From an uncultured Myxococcales bacterium (GTDB lineage Bacteria; Myxococcota_A; UBA9042; DTJE01), in the NCBI GenBank assembly GCA_903857665.1, contig CAIOFV010000060.1:1-35193 (forward strand): a stretch of 35,193 nt of DNA. Direction: 5' to 3'. Within the stretch, counting starts at the first letter, position 1. Each line of letters begins with the position of its first letter. The position numbers and the translations under genes were made by a program. The notes below the pieces were generated by a model. The model searched no databases, was not told the origin of the DNA, and saw only the letters and a program-made list of their open reading frames with translations. Shown here piece after piece: positions 1 through 7,113 of the stretch.

Positions 1-375
1 CAGGCTCGTGATCCCATTCAGGCCGAAGTACACCATTGCGCCCAGGAGACCCCTGCCACTCGGGGTGGGCAGTCCGTTGGTCAGCGCCCGGAACTCGACA
101 TAGAGGTCCAGCACGCACTCCGGTATCGGCCACCCCAGGGCGAGGTGGCAGCCAAGCTCCGCACTGCTAAAGTAGGCGACGAGGAGGGCCGACCCGTCCG
201 TCGGATACGGCGGGATCTTCATCGCCACCAGGTCGTCCTGCCACACCCGGTGGGTGCGGCCCGTGCGTGCTTCCTGGGCGACCAGGCAGACAGGCACGGG
301 CCGCTCCCCGGGCCGGCTGACGAACTCGAAGTCCACGAGCCAGACTTCCGAGAACTCGTCGAACCGCCGGTTCAC
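1..375 (-). CDS. Phage/plasmid-type DNA polymerase, N-terminal exonuclease part (partial)
   Basis: The gene reads out of the left edge, so only its first 125 codons are seen. I start it at a GTG (373-375), 2 bp after the TAG stop of the small gene upstream. The N-terminus has WLVDFEF near residues 12-18, fitting the first acidic D-x-E site of a DEDD 3'-5' exonuclease, and LDLYVEFR near residue 97, fitting a second acidic site. Between them are AELGCHLALGWPIP and later GLLGAMVYFGL, the layout of the exonuclease domain in family A polymerases of phages and integrated elements. The polymerase domain itself lies outside the window, so the full activity is inferred. It suggests that the left edge belongs to an integrated phage- or plasmid-like element. 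Confidence 0.6.
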   Translation of the reverse strand, partial: MNRRFDEFSEVWLVDFEFVSRPGERPVPVCLVAQEARTGRTHRVWQDDLVAMKIPPYPTDGSALLVAYFSSAELGCHLALGWPIPECVLDLYVEFRALTNGLPTPSGRGLLGAMVYFGLNGITSL

Positions 376-377
376 TG

Positions 378-551
378 CTAGACCTCCCCGCGCAGGTGGC
401 GCAGGACCGGGTGGTCCGCGGTGTTGATAACGCGCCCCTTGAAGCCGATGACGATCAGTTCGTCGATCGTCTTGTCCGGCCAGGTCGGGGCCGGGAACTC
501 CACCAGCGGCTGCGTGACCTCGTAGGCCCCCAGCGAGCGGTTGGACCTCAT
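378..551 (-). CDS. 57-residue protein, probably the C-terminal remnant of a longer gene
   Basis: The frame from the ATG at 551 to the TAG at 378-380 gives 57 residues with coding character, including the segments EFPAPTWPDKTIDEL and DHPVLRHLRGEV. The start lies only 3 bp from the inferred transposon end at 554, and its only Shine-Dalgarno-like sequence (AGGA) is inside that end. The frame stays open upstream through the transposon end but loses sensible composition there. I therefore think this is the tail of a longer protein cut by the transposon and perhaps restarted by chance. The DNA polymerase gene follows 2 bp downstream, so the two were probably in one operon. No function recognised. 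Confidence 0.45.
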   Translation of the reverse strand: MRSNRSLGAYEVTQPLVEFPAPTWPDKTIDELIVIGFKGRVINTADHPVLRHLRGEV

Positions 552-557
552 GCTGTC

Positions 558-870
558 CTGTTTCGCCGATCTCTCCCGGTCTGATCTCACCTGCCTTTCC
601 CGGTAGTTGAGCTGGGATCCTGGGCCGCAGGCCAGTTCGGCAATATGGTGGGACGTGGGATGCAGTTGTGTCCCAGGTCGTTGGTGGCGGTAGACGGGAC
701 GGTTCTGGGCGCCGACGCGGGATGGCCGTGCTGTCTCGCGCTTTTCTCCCGGTTCGTCCCGTATGTGCCGCCCAGACGTGGATCGATGCAGCGGTAGCCG
801 GGAGCGGGACGACGCTGGGCGCCGATGCGGCACGGCCATGCTGTTTCGCGGGTTTCTCCCGGTTCGTTCC
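558..870. repeat. Left-end array of transposase-binding-like repeats
   Basis: Three copies of a motif starting CTGTYTCGC and ending TCTCCCGGT 14 bases later occur at 558-580, 731-753 and 841-863. The last two sit in a longer imperfect direct repeat, 694-760 and 804-870, exactly 110 bp apart with about 55 of 67 bases equal. The array lies between the last gene of the transposon and its left end, in the same orientation as the terminus. Tn7 and Mu-like transposons carry several transposase sites at one end, so this is the likely role. No convincing gene is present between 552 and 886. Confidence 0.6.
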
Positions 871-886
871 GGGATCGCCTCCCGGT

Positions 887-1117
887 TCAGAAAGGCGGGT
901 CGTCGTCGCGGGCCTTGGGCGCGGCCGGCAGCGGCCGGCAGTCCTCCCACCGGTCGTTTCGCATCGCGATGATGGAGAGGTCGTAGTTCCGGTGGAGGGT
1001 GTCGAGGACGGCCTCCAGAAAGCCGATCACGATCTCGGCCTGCTCGGGGCCCCAGTCGTCGGGGATTTGCACGGCGAAAGGGTTGTCGCAGTCGGCACAG
1101 GTTTCCGGACGCATCAT
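887..1117 (-). CDS. Small protein encoded with the transposition genes
   Basis: 76 residues starting at the ATG at 1117, which overlaps the TGA of the ATPase gene (1114-1116) in an ATGATGA arrangement, so translation is probably coupled. The N-terminus has one CxxC pair (CADC, residues 7-10). The middle (residues about 26-55) looks helical and ends DLSIIAMRNDRWEDC, while the tail is proline- and acid-rich. No known domain recognised. As the third gene of the transposase operon it may be an accessory factor such as a target selector or regulator, but that rests only on position. It is followed by the left-end repeats. Confidence 0.6.
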   Translation of the reverse strand: MMRPETCADCDNPFAVQIPDDWGPEQAEIVIGFLEAVLDTLHRNYDLSIIAMRNDRWEDCRPLPAAPKARDDDPPF

Positions 1118-1974
1118 CGTTCTCCCGCAGAGGCCTGGTAGAGGGGGTGGTCCTTGATGATGGCGGTGACGAAGTCGCCGTCGATGGTGTCGCGGCCCTG
1201 GACGGCGGCCTGGATGAGGGCCTGCAGGGCGAGTTGGTTGATGTTTCTGGGCTTGCCTGCGGAGGCCTGGAAAATCCTCCGGACGGCCTCGTCGGACAGG
1301 AGCTTCGGGTTGCAGTCTGCGCGTTGCAGATGGTGCCGGATGTAGTTGCGGGTGTCCTCGAAAGCGAAGGCCCGGAGGCCGTGGGCGTACCCGATGCGGG
1401 ACCGCAGCGACGCGAGTTCGGGGCGCCGGAGCGTCCCGAGCAGGTCGTCGGTGCCGGAGAGCAGGATGGAGAAACGGTCCTCCGCGTCGAGGTCGTAGCA
1501 GGTCATCCGGCGGACCAGGTCCAGGACGGTCCCGGACAGGCCCTCGGCGTCGTCGATGATGAGGAGGGGGTGCGGTCCCTGCTCCTGCTCCAGGCCGGTC
1601 AGGTGCCGCTGCGCCTGGTCGAAGAGGTCCGCGGCGTGGGCGCGCATGGGGAGGCCCAGTTGGCGGTTGAGGGACCGCAGGAAGCCCGTGGCCGTCGATG
1701 CCGCGGAGGAGAAATCGATTACGCGGAAGCGGGCCTTGTCGAGTTCCAGTACGAAGCGGCGCAGGGTGATGCTCTTGCCGACGCCGGACGGGCCGGTGAC
1801 GAGGGCGACGCCGCGCAGTTCGGTCCACAGGAGCAGGCCCTGGAGCATCTCGCGCTGGCTGACGGAGTCAAACATCTGGGCGGCCCAGGCGTACTTGGAG
1901 AAAGGCATATGCGAGAAGCCGAAGTGCGCACGAAGGCGCTGCTTTTCGGTCTTCGCGGGCTCGGTTTCGCTCAT
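1114..1974 (-). CDS. AAA+ ATPase, ExeA/TnsC/TniB-like transposition protein
   Basis: 286 residues. The Walker A motif GPSGVGKS is at 61-68, Walker B LLIIDD ends near 142, and a sensor-1-like LLSGTDD lies near 170-176. The N-terminal FGFSHMPFSK (near 18-27) and the C-terminal GKPRNINQLALQALIQAA are typical of the ExeA/GspA-type ATPases that accompany Mu- and Tn552-like transposases. In such elements the ATPase binds target DNA and activates the transposase (family knowledge). The ATG (1972-1974) overlaps the transposase TGA (1971-1973), which indicates translational coupling. The Walker motifs are intact, so the protein is probably functional. Confidence 0.85.
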   Translation of the reverse strand: MSETEPAKTEKQRLRAHFGFSHMPFSKYAWAAQMFDSVSQREMLQGLLLWTELRGVALVTGPSGVGKSITLRRFVLELDKARFRVIDFSSAASTATGFLRSLNRQLGLPMRAHAADLFDQAQRHLTGLEQEQGPHPLLIIDDAEGLSGTVLDLVRRMTCYDLDAEDRFSILLSGTDDLLGTLRRPELASLRSRIGYAHGLRAFAFEDTRNYIRHHLQRADCNPKLLSDEAVRRIFQASAGKPRNINQLALQALIQAAVQGRDTIDGDFVTAIIKDHPLYQASAGER

Positions 1975-3560
1975 GATTCACCCCCGGCGTCGCGGAGCAA
2001 CGCTTCCAGGTAGAGGCTGATGTGCTGGTCGAGTCGGGCCGTGGCGAGCAGGCCGTCCAGGGCCACCCGGGCGCGCTCGGGGTCGAGGGGGCCGTAGCGG
2101 CGCAGGAAGTCCCGCACGGCATCCCCGTCGAAAACCGCGGGGTCCAGGCGCTCGGCCAGCAGGTCCGTGACGGCGCGGTCGGCTTCGTCGCGCCGGGCCA
2201 TCGCCTGGGCGGCGAGCTCGCGTGGCGCCGGCTCGACGATGCGCTTAGCGGCGCGCTTGCCGACCAGGTGGCCCAGCCAGTCCGCGACGGGCCGGCCGTC
2301 GTCGAGGGGCGTCGCGGCGTCCGGCGCCGCGGGCCGGGGGCGCCGGTGCGTGTGGACCTGGAAGGGCCGGACCCGCTCCCGCATCCTGCCGTCCAGCCAG
2401 ACCTCGACCTCCTCCAGGGCCTCCGGGTCGTAGCACACCTCGATGCGGCGCCGGGCAAGCTCGGCCCCGACCTGGTAGCGGACGCCCAGCAGCGAGAAGA
2501 GCCCGGTCTTGTCGGGCGTGCGCTCCTCGCGCCACAGGAAGGCCTGGCGTAGCGCCTCGTCGTCCGCGTATCGCACCCGGGTGATGCCGGCGCGCCAGCG
2601 CTCGATTGGGGTCTGCGCGATCTCGGAGTGGACCGTGCTGTTGTACTCGTCCGCCCAGGCCAGAAATGCCTCGTTGAGCTGGTCCAGCGTCTTCACGCTC
2701 GCGGCCTTCAGCTCCGCCAGGAAGGCCGACCGCACCAGGCGATTGAAGGCCTCGATCTTGCCGTGGCCCATGGGCCGGCGGACCTGGGTATACGTGATCC
2801 GGTGCATCCCCAGCGTGGCCACGACCCGCCGCATGTGGTCGGACCGGTACGTTTGGCCGTTGTCGTAATAGACCCGCCGGGCCTGCCCGTACTTCTGCAG
2901 CGCACGGCGGAAGACCAGTTCCAGCGCGGGCAGGTCGCCCTTGTAGCTGAAGCGGCCGTGCAGCAGCAGCCGGCTGTGGTCGTCCAGGAAGGCATACAGG
3001 TACGCCCGCTTCGGGCCGCCCTTCCCGTGCGGGTCCCGCAGCCACGGACCCACCAGCATGTCCGATTGCCAGAGGTCGTTCGGGCACTCCGCCTCGAAGC
3101 GGTCCAGGTCCTCCCGGTCCGCCACACGACAGGCCCGCCGGGACAGGCCGGCGGCCTTCAGCGCCCGGTGCACCGTGCTGCGCTTCAGCACGCCCTCCGG
3201 CACGAGTTTCATGTCCTCGGCGATCCGGATGAGCCGGTCCAGGCTTCGCTCCGGGACCTCCCGCTTCAGCCGGCGCAGCAGTTCCACCTGCTCGGCCGTC
3301 AGTGCCTGCGTGCCCAGCCGCGGCCGGGCCACGTCCCGCAGCCCGTCCAGGCCGCCGCGGCGGTAGCGGCGCACCCAGACCCGGATCGTCTCCGCGGACA
3401 CCGTCACCGGCTCGCCGGCCGGACCGGTCCACTGCCGTGACGCGAGCTGCTGCAGCAGCGGGCCGCGCTGCCCGCGTCCAGGCTGAAGCGCCAGGTACGC
3501 GCTGATGACCTCGTACCGGCACAGCGCCTGGTCGAGGTCGGGGTCGTGTCGCTCTTCCAT
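1971..3560 (-). CDS. DDE transposase/integrase (Mu/Tn552/TniA-like)
   Basis: 529 residues. An N-terminal helix-turn-helix region has TIRVWVRRYRRGGLDGL (about 58-74), with a second helical region at about 85-140. The integrase core carries the triad D167 (LWQSDMLVGPW), D233 (VYYDNGQTY) and E270 (GHGKIEAFNR), with 36 residues between the last two. A C-terminal Mu-type beta-barrel and a helical tail follow, presumably for ATPase contact. The ATG at 3560 has a strong AGGAGG 4 bases upstream. All catalytic residues are present, so the element may still be active. The length fits single-subunit transposases that work with a TniB/ExeA-like partner. Confidence 0.9.
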   Translation of the reverse strand: MEERHDPDLDQALCRYEVISAYLALQPGRGQRGPLLQQLASRQWTGPAGEPVTVSAETIRVWVRRYRRGGLDGLRDVARPRLGTQALTAEQVELLRRLKREVPERSLDRLIRIAEDMKLVPEGVLKRSTVHRALKAAGLSRRACRVADREDLDRFEAECPNDLWQSDMLVGPWLRDPHGKGGPKRAYLYAFLDDHSRLLLHGRFSYKGDLPALELVFRRALQKYGQARRVYYDNGQTYRSDHMRRVVATLGMHRITYTQVRRPMGHGKIEAFNRLVRSAFLAELKAASVKTLDQLNEAFLAWADEYNSTVHSEIAQTPIERWRAGITRVRYADDEALRQAFLWREERTPDKTGLFSLLGVRYQVGAELARRRIEVCYDPEALEEVEVWLDGRMRERVRPFQVHTHRRPRPAAPDAATPLDDGRPVADWLGHLVGKRAAKRIVEPAPRELAAQAMARRDEADRAVTDLLAERLDPAVFDGDAVRDFLRRYGPLDPERARVALDGLLATARLDQHISLYLEALLRDAGGES

Positions 3561-3714
3561 GCTTCCTCCTCACGCCGCCACGGTGGCGGTGACGGAGGCC
3601 AGCATGGCGCCGGGCGGGGATAGCGTCGCCGACAGCGATTGTGGGATCGACGGGCTCGGATCCCTTCCGGTCCGACGGGCAGTCTGGTAGCGTCGTCACC
3701 CAGGAGGGGGCGTT

Positions 3715-4374
3715 TCAGAGGCCTGCACGGACCGTTGTTTCGTCCCACCTCCCGCGAGCCTCGGCCAGGAGCACTGCGGCTGGGACACAAAGCCCAAGTG
3801 CGCCGCCCAGGAGCATCGCGAGCGCCCGCCATAGCTTGTCCAGGGCCGGTGGGTCTCGCCACGGACGGCGCACGAGGTCACCCGGAGGCGACAAACCTCC
3901 GGGAAACAGCGTCTCTACCGGCCGAGGCTCGCATCGTTCGATGATTGACAGGCGGATCGCCTGCTGGATCTCCATCGCGTACCGCTGTGCCCGCGACTGC
4001 CAGCGCTGCACCGTCCGCGGGCACGGCCGATCCTGCTCGTCCACGACGACCACCGGGGCGCTTTGCACGCCGTGCTCGCCGCCCAGCCAGGACCATAGCT
4101 TCACCGCGATGACCAGCGAGCAGAAATGCAGCCAGGGCAGGTCGTCCGGCGGGCGGCTATGACACGTCCGCCCCGACGCCACCTCCAGCCACCGCTGCTT
4201 CCGCACGAAGACCCGCGTCAGGCTCCCGCGGACCACCGTCAGTAGCTGCCGCCGGAAACTCCCGTGCCTGTGCCAACCTGCGCCAGGACGAGAACCCTCG
4301 TATGTCAGTTCGCCGCCTCGACGGCCGTACACCCCCCCGGCCACCGACAGCCCGGTCAGAACCAGATCCCCCAT
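3715..4374 (-). CDS. Transposon-borne helper-like protein, loosely DUF6431-like layout
   Basis: 219 residues from the ATG at 4374; an in-frame TTG at 4434 would add 20 residues, but that stretch overlaps the right-end repeat. The layout GWHRHGSFRRQL, then a basic stretch and GRTCHSRPPDDLPWLHF, then RTVQRWQSRAQRY (a possible HTH) recalls proteins of the DUF6431 type that accompany this class of transposon. The paired CxxC knuckles usual there are missing, so this is a weak resemblance. The C-terminal part (LWRALAMLLGGALGLCVPAA) could be a membrane or buried helix. It is the first gene inside the right end. Expression seems likely; function is unknown. Confidence 0.45.
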   Translation of the reverse strand: MGDLVLTGLSVAGGVYGRRGGELTYEGSRPGAGWHRHGSFRRQLLTVVRGSLTRVFVRKQRWLEVASGRTCHSRPPDDLPWLHFCSLVIAVKLWSWLGGEHGVQSAPVVVVDEQDRPCPRTVQRWQSRAQRYAMEIQQAIRLSIIERCEPRPVETLFPGGLSPPGDLVRRPWRDPPALDKLWRALAMLLGGALGLCVPAAVLLAEARGRWDETTVRAGL

Positions 4375-4386
4375 CCCCGCTGGCCA

Positions 4387-4482
4387 TGTCCCGCTCACAC
4401 TACCGGTATCGCATGCTGGGATCAGGGACGCCAAGGCGGGATCAATAGGCCCTCAACCGGGGGAGATCACGCGGATGGGACA
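4387..4482. repeat. Right-end inverted repeat of the transposon
   Basis: Read on the minus strand, this stretch starts TGTCCCATCC and holds GATCTCCCCCGGT (4468-4456), CTGATCCCAG (near 4424) and CGGTAGTGTGAGCGGGAC (near 4403-4386). Each has a partner at similar spacing in the left end (554, 568, 581 and 601). The right end has fewer copies of the motif than the left, as in asymmetric Tn7-like ends. The stop codon of the neighbouring HEPN gene (4467-4469) lies within this end. Confidence 0.5.
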
Positions 4483-5480
4483 GTCCGGATGACCCGGCAG
4501 GCCGCGGATCGCTCCCGACGGCTGACCCGCCATCCAAGGCCCAGCACCGGCAGCCCCTGCGGAACCGCCCGAACCAGTTCGAAGGCCAGCACGATCCGGC
4601 CGGGATCGAGGACGCGGGCACAAGGGGACCAGGCGCGCTCCAGGTAGGCCGCCATCAACTCGGAGTCCTCGGGAACCGGAGCGCGGATCACGTGCCGCAC
4701 GAACAGTGGGTCGTCCCCGGCCAAGGCGGCCTTCCTGAGGTCGTCCAAGCGGGCGTCCCAGACCGCGCGGTCCTCGCCCAGAGGGTCGGTGTTGGGCAGG
4801 CGCACCCGAGGCGCCAGGGCCGCCGCCACTGCCTCTAGCAGCCGGGCCAAGCGGTTCGAGGGTCCGGCTCCGTCGGGCGGCCAGGACAGGACGACCTCGC
4901 GCCACCTGCCCGGAAGCCGCCGCCGGAACTCCGACAAGGCGTAGCGGCTGAAGGCGTCGTGGCCCTGCTCCATCTCGCCATCGAGGGTCAGCACCAGGAC
5001 GTGAGGTGGCGGGGTCAGCAGGGCTTCCAGGCCGGCCCGCTGGGGCACCCGGTCCAGCAACAGGGTGTCCTCGGTGGGGACGCCGACCGCCGCTTCCCGG
5101 CCCTTCCGCCTGATGTTCTGAAGACACGTGGCATCGACCAGGCCTACATGCAGCAACAGGTGGTGGACCATCTCGCGGCACATGGCCGCGTCGTCCACGG
5201 AGGGGCAGTCGGCCTCCACCCTAGGGTGGTGGGTAATGGCCTTGCGCCAACGGTTCAGGCGGTTCAGGGCCCGTGTGATCTCGGCCTCGAGGGCGTGGGT
5301 CCTCCCGGCGGCACCGATGAGTTCCCCGAGCATGTCGCCGGAGTCCATCTCCCGGCCCAGCAAGGTCTTCAAGCCGGCCTCGGTGGCCACTGCGTAGTTC
5401 AGTACTGCGGGTTCGGGATCCCCCAGCCTCAGGCGAGTCTCTGCCTGCACAAGGATTTCCAGGAGGGACGATTCCACCAT
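4467..5480 (-). CDS. HEPN-motif protein with inactive-STAND-like C-terminal half, 3' end cut by transposon
   Basis: 337 residues from the ATG at 5480; a TTG at 5540 would add 20. The N-terminal half is all-helical and contains RKAITHHP, which fits the R-x4-H catalytic motif of HEPN ribonucleases (R79, H84), followed by a helix with MVHHLLLHV. The C-terminal half has strands such as HVLVLTLDGEM, then QGHDAF, REVVLSWPP and RIVLAFELV, resembling the inactive STAND (iSTAND-like) modules of bacterial conflict systems. That assignment is inference. The last five codons before the stop lie within the inferred transposon end (up to 4482), so the true C-terminus is probably lost. Together with the CHAT and FRG genes nearby it suggests a damaged defence locus. 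Confidence 0.55.
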   Translation of the reverse strand: MVESSLLEILVQAETRLRLGDPEPAVLNYAVATEAGLKTLLGREMDSGDMLGELIGAAGRTHALEAEITRALNRLNRWRKAITHHPRVEADCPSVDDAAMCREMVHHLLLHVGLVDATCLQNIRRKGREAAVGVPTEDTLLLDRVPQRAGLEALLTPPPHVLVLTLDGEMEQGHDAFSRYALSEFRRRLPGRWREVVLSWPPDGAGPSNRLARLLEAVAAALAPRVRLPNTDPLGEDRAVWDARLDDLRKAALAGDDPLFVRHVIRAPVPEDSELMAAYLERAWSPCARVLDPGRIVLAFELVRAVPQGLPVLGLGWRVSRRERSAACRVIRTVPSA

Positions 5481-5561
5481 GATGACCGAATATTCGCCGA
5501 GGTCCGGCGCATTCTCGCCCTCAGGCGTGCGCGGCGTCAAGGCCGGTCGGACTTGAATCGA

Positions 5562-5867
5562 CTACCAGCATCCCAGAGCCGAGGCCAACGCGCCGGTCGC
5601 GTTCCGCACCAACCGCTGAATCACCGTCGCGGTGCGCCCGGCCGCGGCCGCGTCGGGGGAACTCATCCTGCCGGCGTTGCAGGCCGAAAGGACCGCCGGT
5701 TCAACTCTCGAAGGATTCTCGACTAACAGTTTGCCCGTCAGCATTTTCCCATCACCGGGCAGCAGGGCGGACCCCATCGTCTCGCCCGAGTGGAATTGGG
5801 TGTGGCGAGCGACATGAACGATAACGTGGCCCCCAGCGACATCAGCTTGCCTAGGAAGAATTAGCAA
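5562..5867 (-). pseudogene. CHAT (caspase-like) protease fragment
   Basis: This open frame has no good start: the first candidate is a TTG, and a TGA lies about 12 codons upstream. It reads like the C-terminal catalytic part of a CHAT domain. IVHVARHTQFH fits the histidine strand (usually HxxCHG), SALLPGDGKMLT fits the following loop, and AVLSACNAGR fits the catalytic cysteine strand (LSACxTG). QRLVRNATGALASALGCW fits the closing helix and strand. Most of the protein is missing and the first motif is degraded (R for C), so I call it a decayed fragment. It lies immediately upstream of the HEPN-motif gene on the same strand and may once have been its partner. Confidence 0.45.
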
Positions 5868-5894
5868 GGCCCACTGGGACGGTTCATTCGCGAT

Positions 5895-6092
5895 CCTGCA
5901 ATCTCAATTCGCCCGAATTTCAAACTGTTCCAGGCCACGATTGCAGGCCGCCACTTGCAACTGATTGATTTCACTCACCCAGGGCCCTAGATCGCACTCT
6001 AGAGGCCGCCGGTTCGATCCCGGCCATCTCCACTTACAAGTTCCAGCAGTTGTACCGGTTCGCACCCCCGCGGAATCCTGCAACCTTGCAGG
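5895..6092. other. Possible integrase-type attachment region with repeated CCTGCAA sites
   Basis: Around the tRNA-like fragment are four copies of one short site in both orientations: CCTGCAAT at 5895-5902, ATTGCAGG at 5940-5947, CCTGCAA at 6077-6083 and TTGCAGG at 6086-6092 (the last two a 7+2+7 palindrome). Arm sites on both sides of a tRNA-derived core are what tyrosine-integrase attachment sites look like. No integrase gene is present nearby, so the site is inferred from pattern only. Apart from this the 334 bases between the CHAT fragment and the FRG gene hold no gene. Confidence 0.35.
6001..6033 (+). other. 3' end of a tRNA (Ala-like) or tmRNA, likely att core
   Basis: GCCGG-TTCGATC-CCGGC (6008-6024) forms a perfect T-arm with a 7-base loop. 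It is followed by a 7-base acceptor strand CATCTCC, discriminator A, and no encoded CCA. No matching 5' half (GGGGATG or GGAGATG) with D-arm is found in the preceding 200 bases, so this is not a complete gene. The preceding AGAGGCC and the U at acceptor position 70 would suit tRNA-Ala or tmRNA. Such 3' fragments are the usual scar of an island inserted in a tRNA or tmRNA gene. Confidence 0.6.
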
Positions 6093-6201
6093 GTCTCTTG
6101 CGGGGCAATCCGCCCTGCGAAGGAACCCCTGCACTCGCCCATTCGTCACGCCCGCAACATGCGAATCCCGCTTGTCGAGGCCCGCGTATGCACCGCCGTC
6201 G

Positions 6202-6990
6202 TCACTTCTTCGGCCCGTAGTGCCTCGATAGCCACTTCGCCAACCCGTCCAGCCCTGGGAACAACACCCGTTCGGTGAGGTTGGCCTGATCCAGTTTGTC
6301 GCGGATCTCCCACTTCACGCCCTTCGGAATCAACAACTTCCGGCAAAGAGAGGAATGCTTGTGAATCCAATCCTTCAGACCGAGCGTGGGGTCCGACAAG
6401 ACCCAGAACAGGGCAAACTGGTTGACGATGCGCGCATCGATCGACGGAGGTTCAAAGAACAGCGGAAATGGCTCGGGGGCGAGTCGATCGTAGTCCCTGA
6501 TATCGCCCGCAAGCCGTTCGAGCATGCCGACCGTGAAGACAACGGATCCGGCCTCATCCAACGCCTTCCTCGCCTTCTCCGGCAACAGCGCCTGGCATCC
6601 TACGAAGTCGATGCTCCAGACGACTCCATCCTGGTCGAACTTCGAGGTGTCCTCGGTCGCGAAATGCAAGGCCACGAGGGGCGAGAACGTGAAGTCGAGC
6701 AGGCGTGTCGGCAGCCCATGGTGCTGGCCCAGGATCATCCATTTCCAGTCGGAGTAGTCCTGGTCGGCACCGTCAATCTCGGAGTACTTTCGGAAGTTCC
6801 GGAGCAGGTGATACTCGAGCCGTTTCGGATCCGCGCACTTCCGAATCAGCGAAGTCGGAAGCGTCGGCCAATCCTGCGACAGGCCGCGGAACGCGAACCT
6901 GGAGCGGAACCGCTCAATCGCTGGGTCAAACGAATCGCCGTATAGAAACGTCAACGCGTGCTCGAACGACGTCGCGGCCTGCTCTTCCAT
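6202..6990 (-). CDS. FRG-domain protein
   Basis: 262 residues from the ATG at 6990, with a strong AAGGAGGGG upstream. The name-giving FRG tripeptide is at 34-36 (FAFRGLSQDW), followed by SLIRK and the hallmark QHHGLPTRLLDF (89-100) with SPLVALHFAT. These cover the FRG domain, and the rest (to DGLAKWLSRHYG) appears to be its full-length continuation. FRG proteins are widespread in bacterial accessory regions and are often linked with defence, but their chemistry is not settled. It has its own likely promoter (7071-7102). The upstream zinc-ribbon gene runs in the same direction. Confidence 0.85.
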   Translation of the reverse strand: MEEQAATSFEHALTFLYGDSFDPAIERFRSRFAFRGLSQDWPTLPTSLIRKCADPKRLEYHLLRNFRKYSEIDGADQDYSDWKWMILGQHHGLPTRLLDFTFSPLVALHFATEDTSKFDQDGVVWSIDFVGCQALLPEKARKALDEAGSVVFTVGMLERLAGDIRDYDRLAPEPFPLFFEPPSIDARIVNQFALFWVLSDPTLGLKDWIHKHSSLCRKLLIPKGVKWEIRDKLDQANLTERVLFPGLDGLAKWLSRHYGPKK

Positions 6991-7070
6991 TTCCCCTCCT
7001 TGCCTCGAACCCTTGCGCGGCCCTCCACCTCTCGGCGTGCATGCGGGCGCAATGGTCAAGGCGCGCGGGC

Positions 7071-7102
7071 ATTCTAGCACCTTGGGGTGACGCGACTGTC
7101 AA
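7071..7102 (-). promoter_or_regulatory. Predicted promoter of the FRG gene
   Basis: On the minus strand a perfect TTGACA (7102-7097) is followed, after a long 20-base spacer, by TAGAAT (7076-7071) preceded by TGC, an extended -10. Transcription would start about 75 bases before the FRG ATG. The long spacer is the weak point. Confidence 0.45.
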
Positions 7103-7113
7103 CCGAATGGCAG

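Larger units (their letters stand above)
554..4482 (-). mobile_element. Tn7/Mu-like transposon with DDE transposase and AAA+ ATPase
   Basis: The element holds four minus-strand genes: a helper-like protein (3715-4374), DDE transposase (1971-3560), AAA+ ATPase (1114-1974) and a 76-residue protein (887-1117). I set the ends by comparing the outer sequence with the reverse complement of the other side. Left 553-580 and right 4483-4456 both begin CTGTCC and both carry GATCTCYCCCGGT 9 bases later. Further in, CGGTAGT-TGAGC(T)GGGA matches at 601 and, inverted, near 4403. TGT...ACA termini suit the Tn7/Mu transposase class. No convincing target duplication flanks these ends, so the boundaries are good to perhaps 10 bp and the insertion may be old or rearranged. 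Confidence 0.6.

Noticed and set aside
887..1828. 313-codon frame containing the 76-residue transposon protein
   Set aside because: Its first 230 codons are an out-of-frame shadow of the ATPase gene; only the part from 1117 has its own start, coupled to the ATPase stop.
666..3790. An 11-base inverted match, TTGTGTCCCAG at 666-676 and its complement at 3780-3790, as transposon ends
   Set aside because: The right copy lies inside the coding part of the 3715-4374 gene, an 11-base match between two kilobase-sized regions is expected by chance fairly often, and the 554/4482 pair shows several matching blocks at equal spacing.
5920..6033. A complete tRNA gene ending at 6033
   Set aside because: No 5' acceptor strand or D-arm fits upstream. 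The CTAGA/TCTAG stem before the T-arm has a wrong loop size for an anticodon arm.
5904..6149. An 81-codon minus-strand frame across the tRNA-like fragment (WPGSNRRPLECDLGP)
   Set aside because: This peptide is the typical false product of reading antisense through a tRNA T-arm; no good start or ribosome binding site is present.
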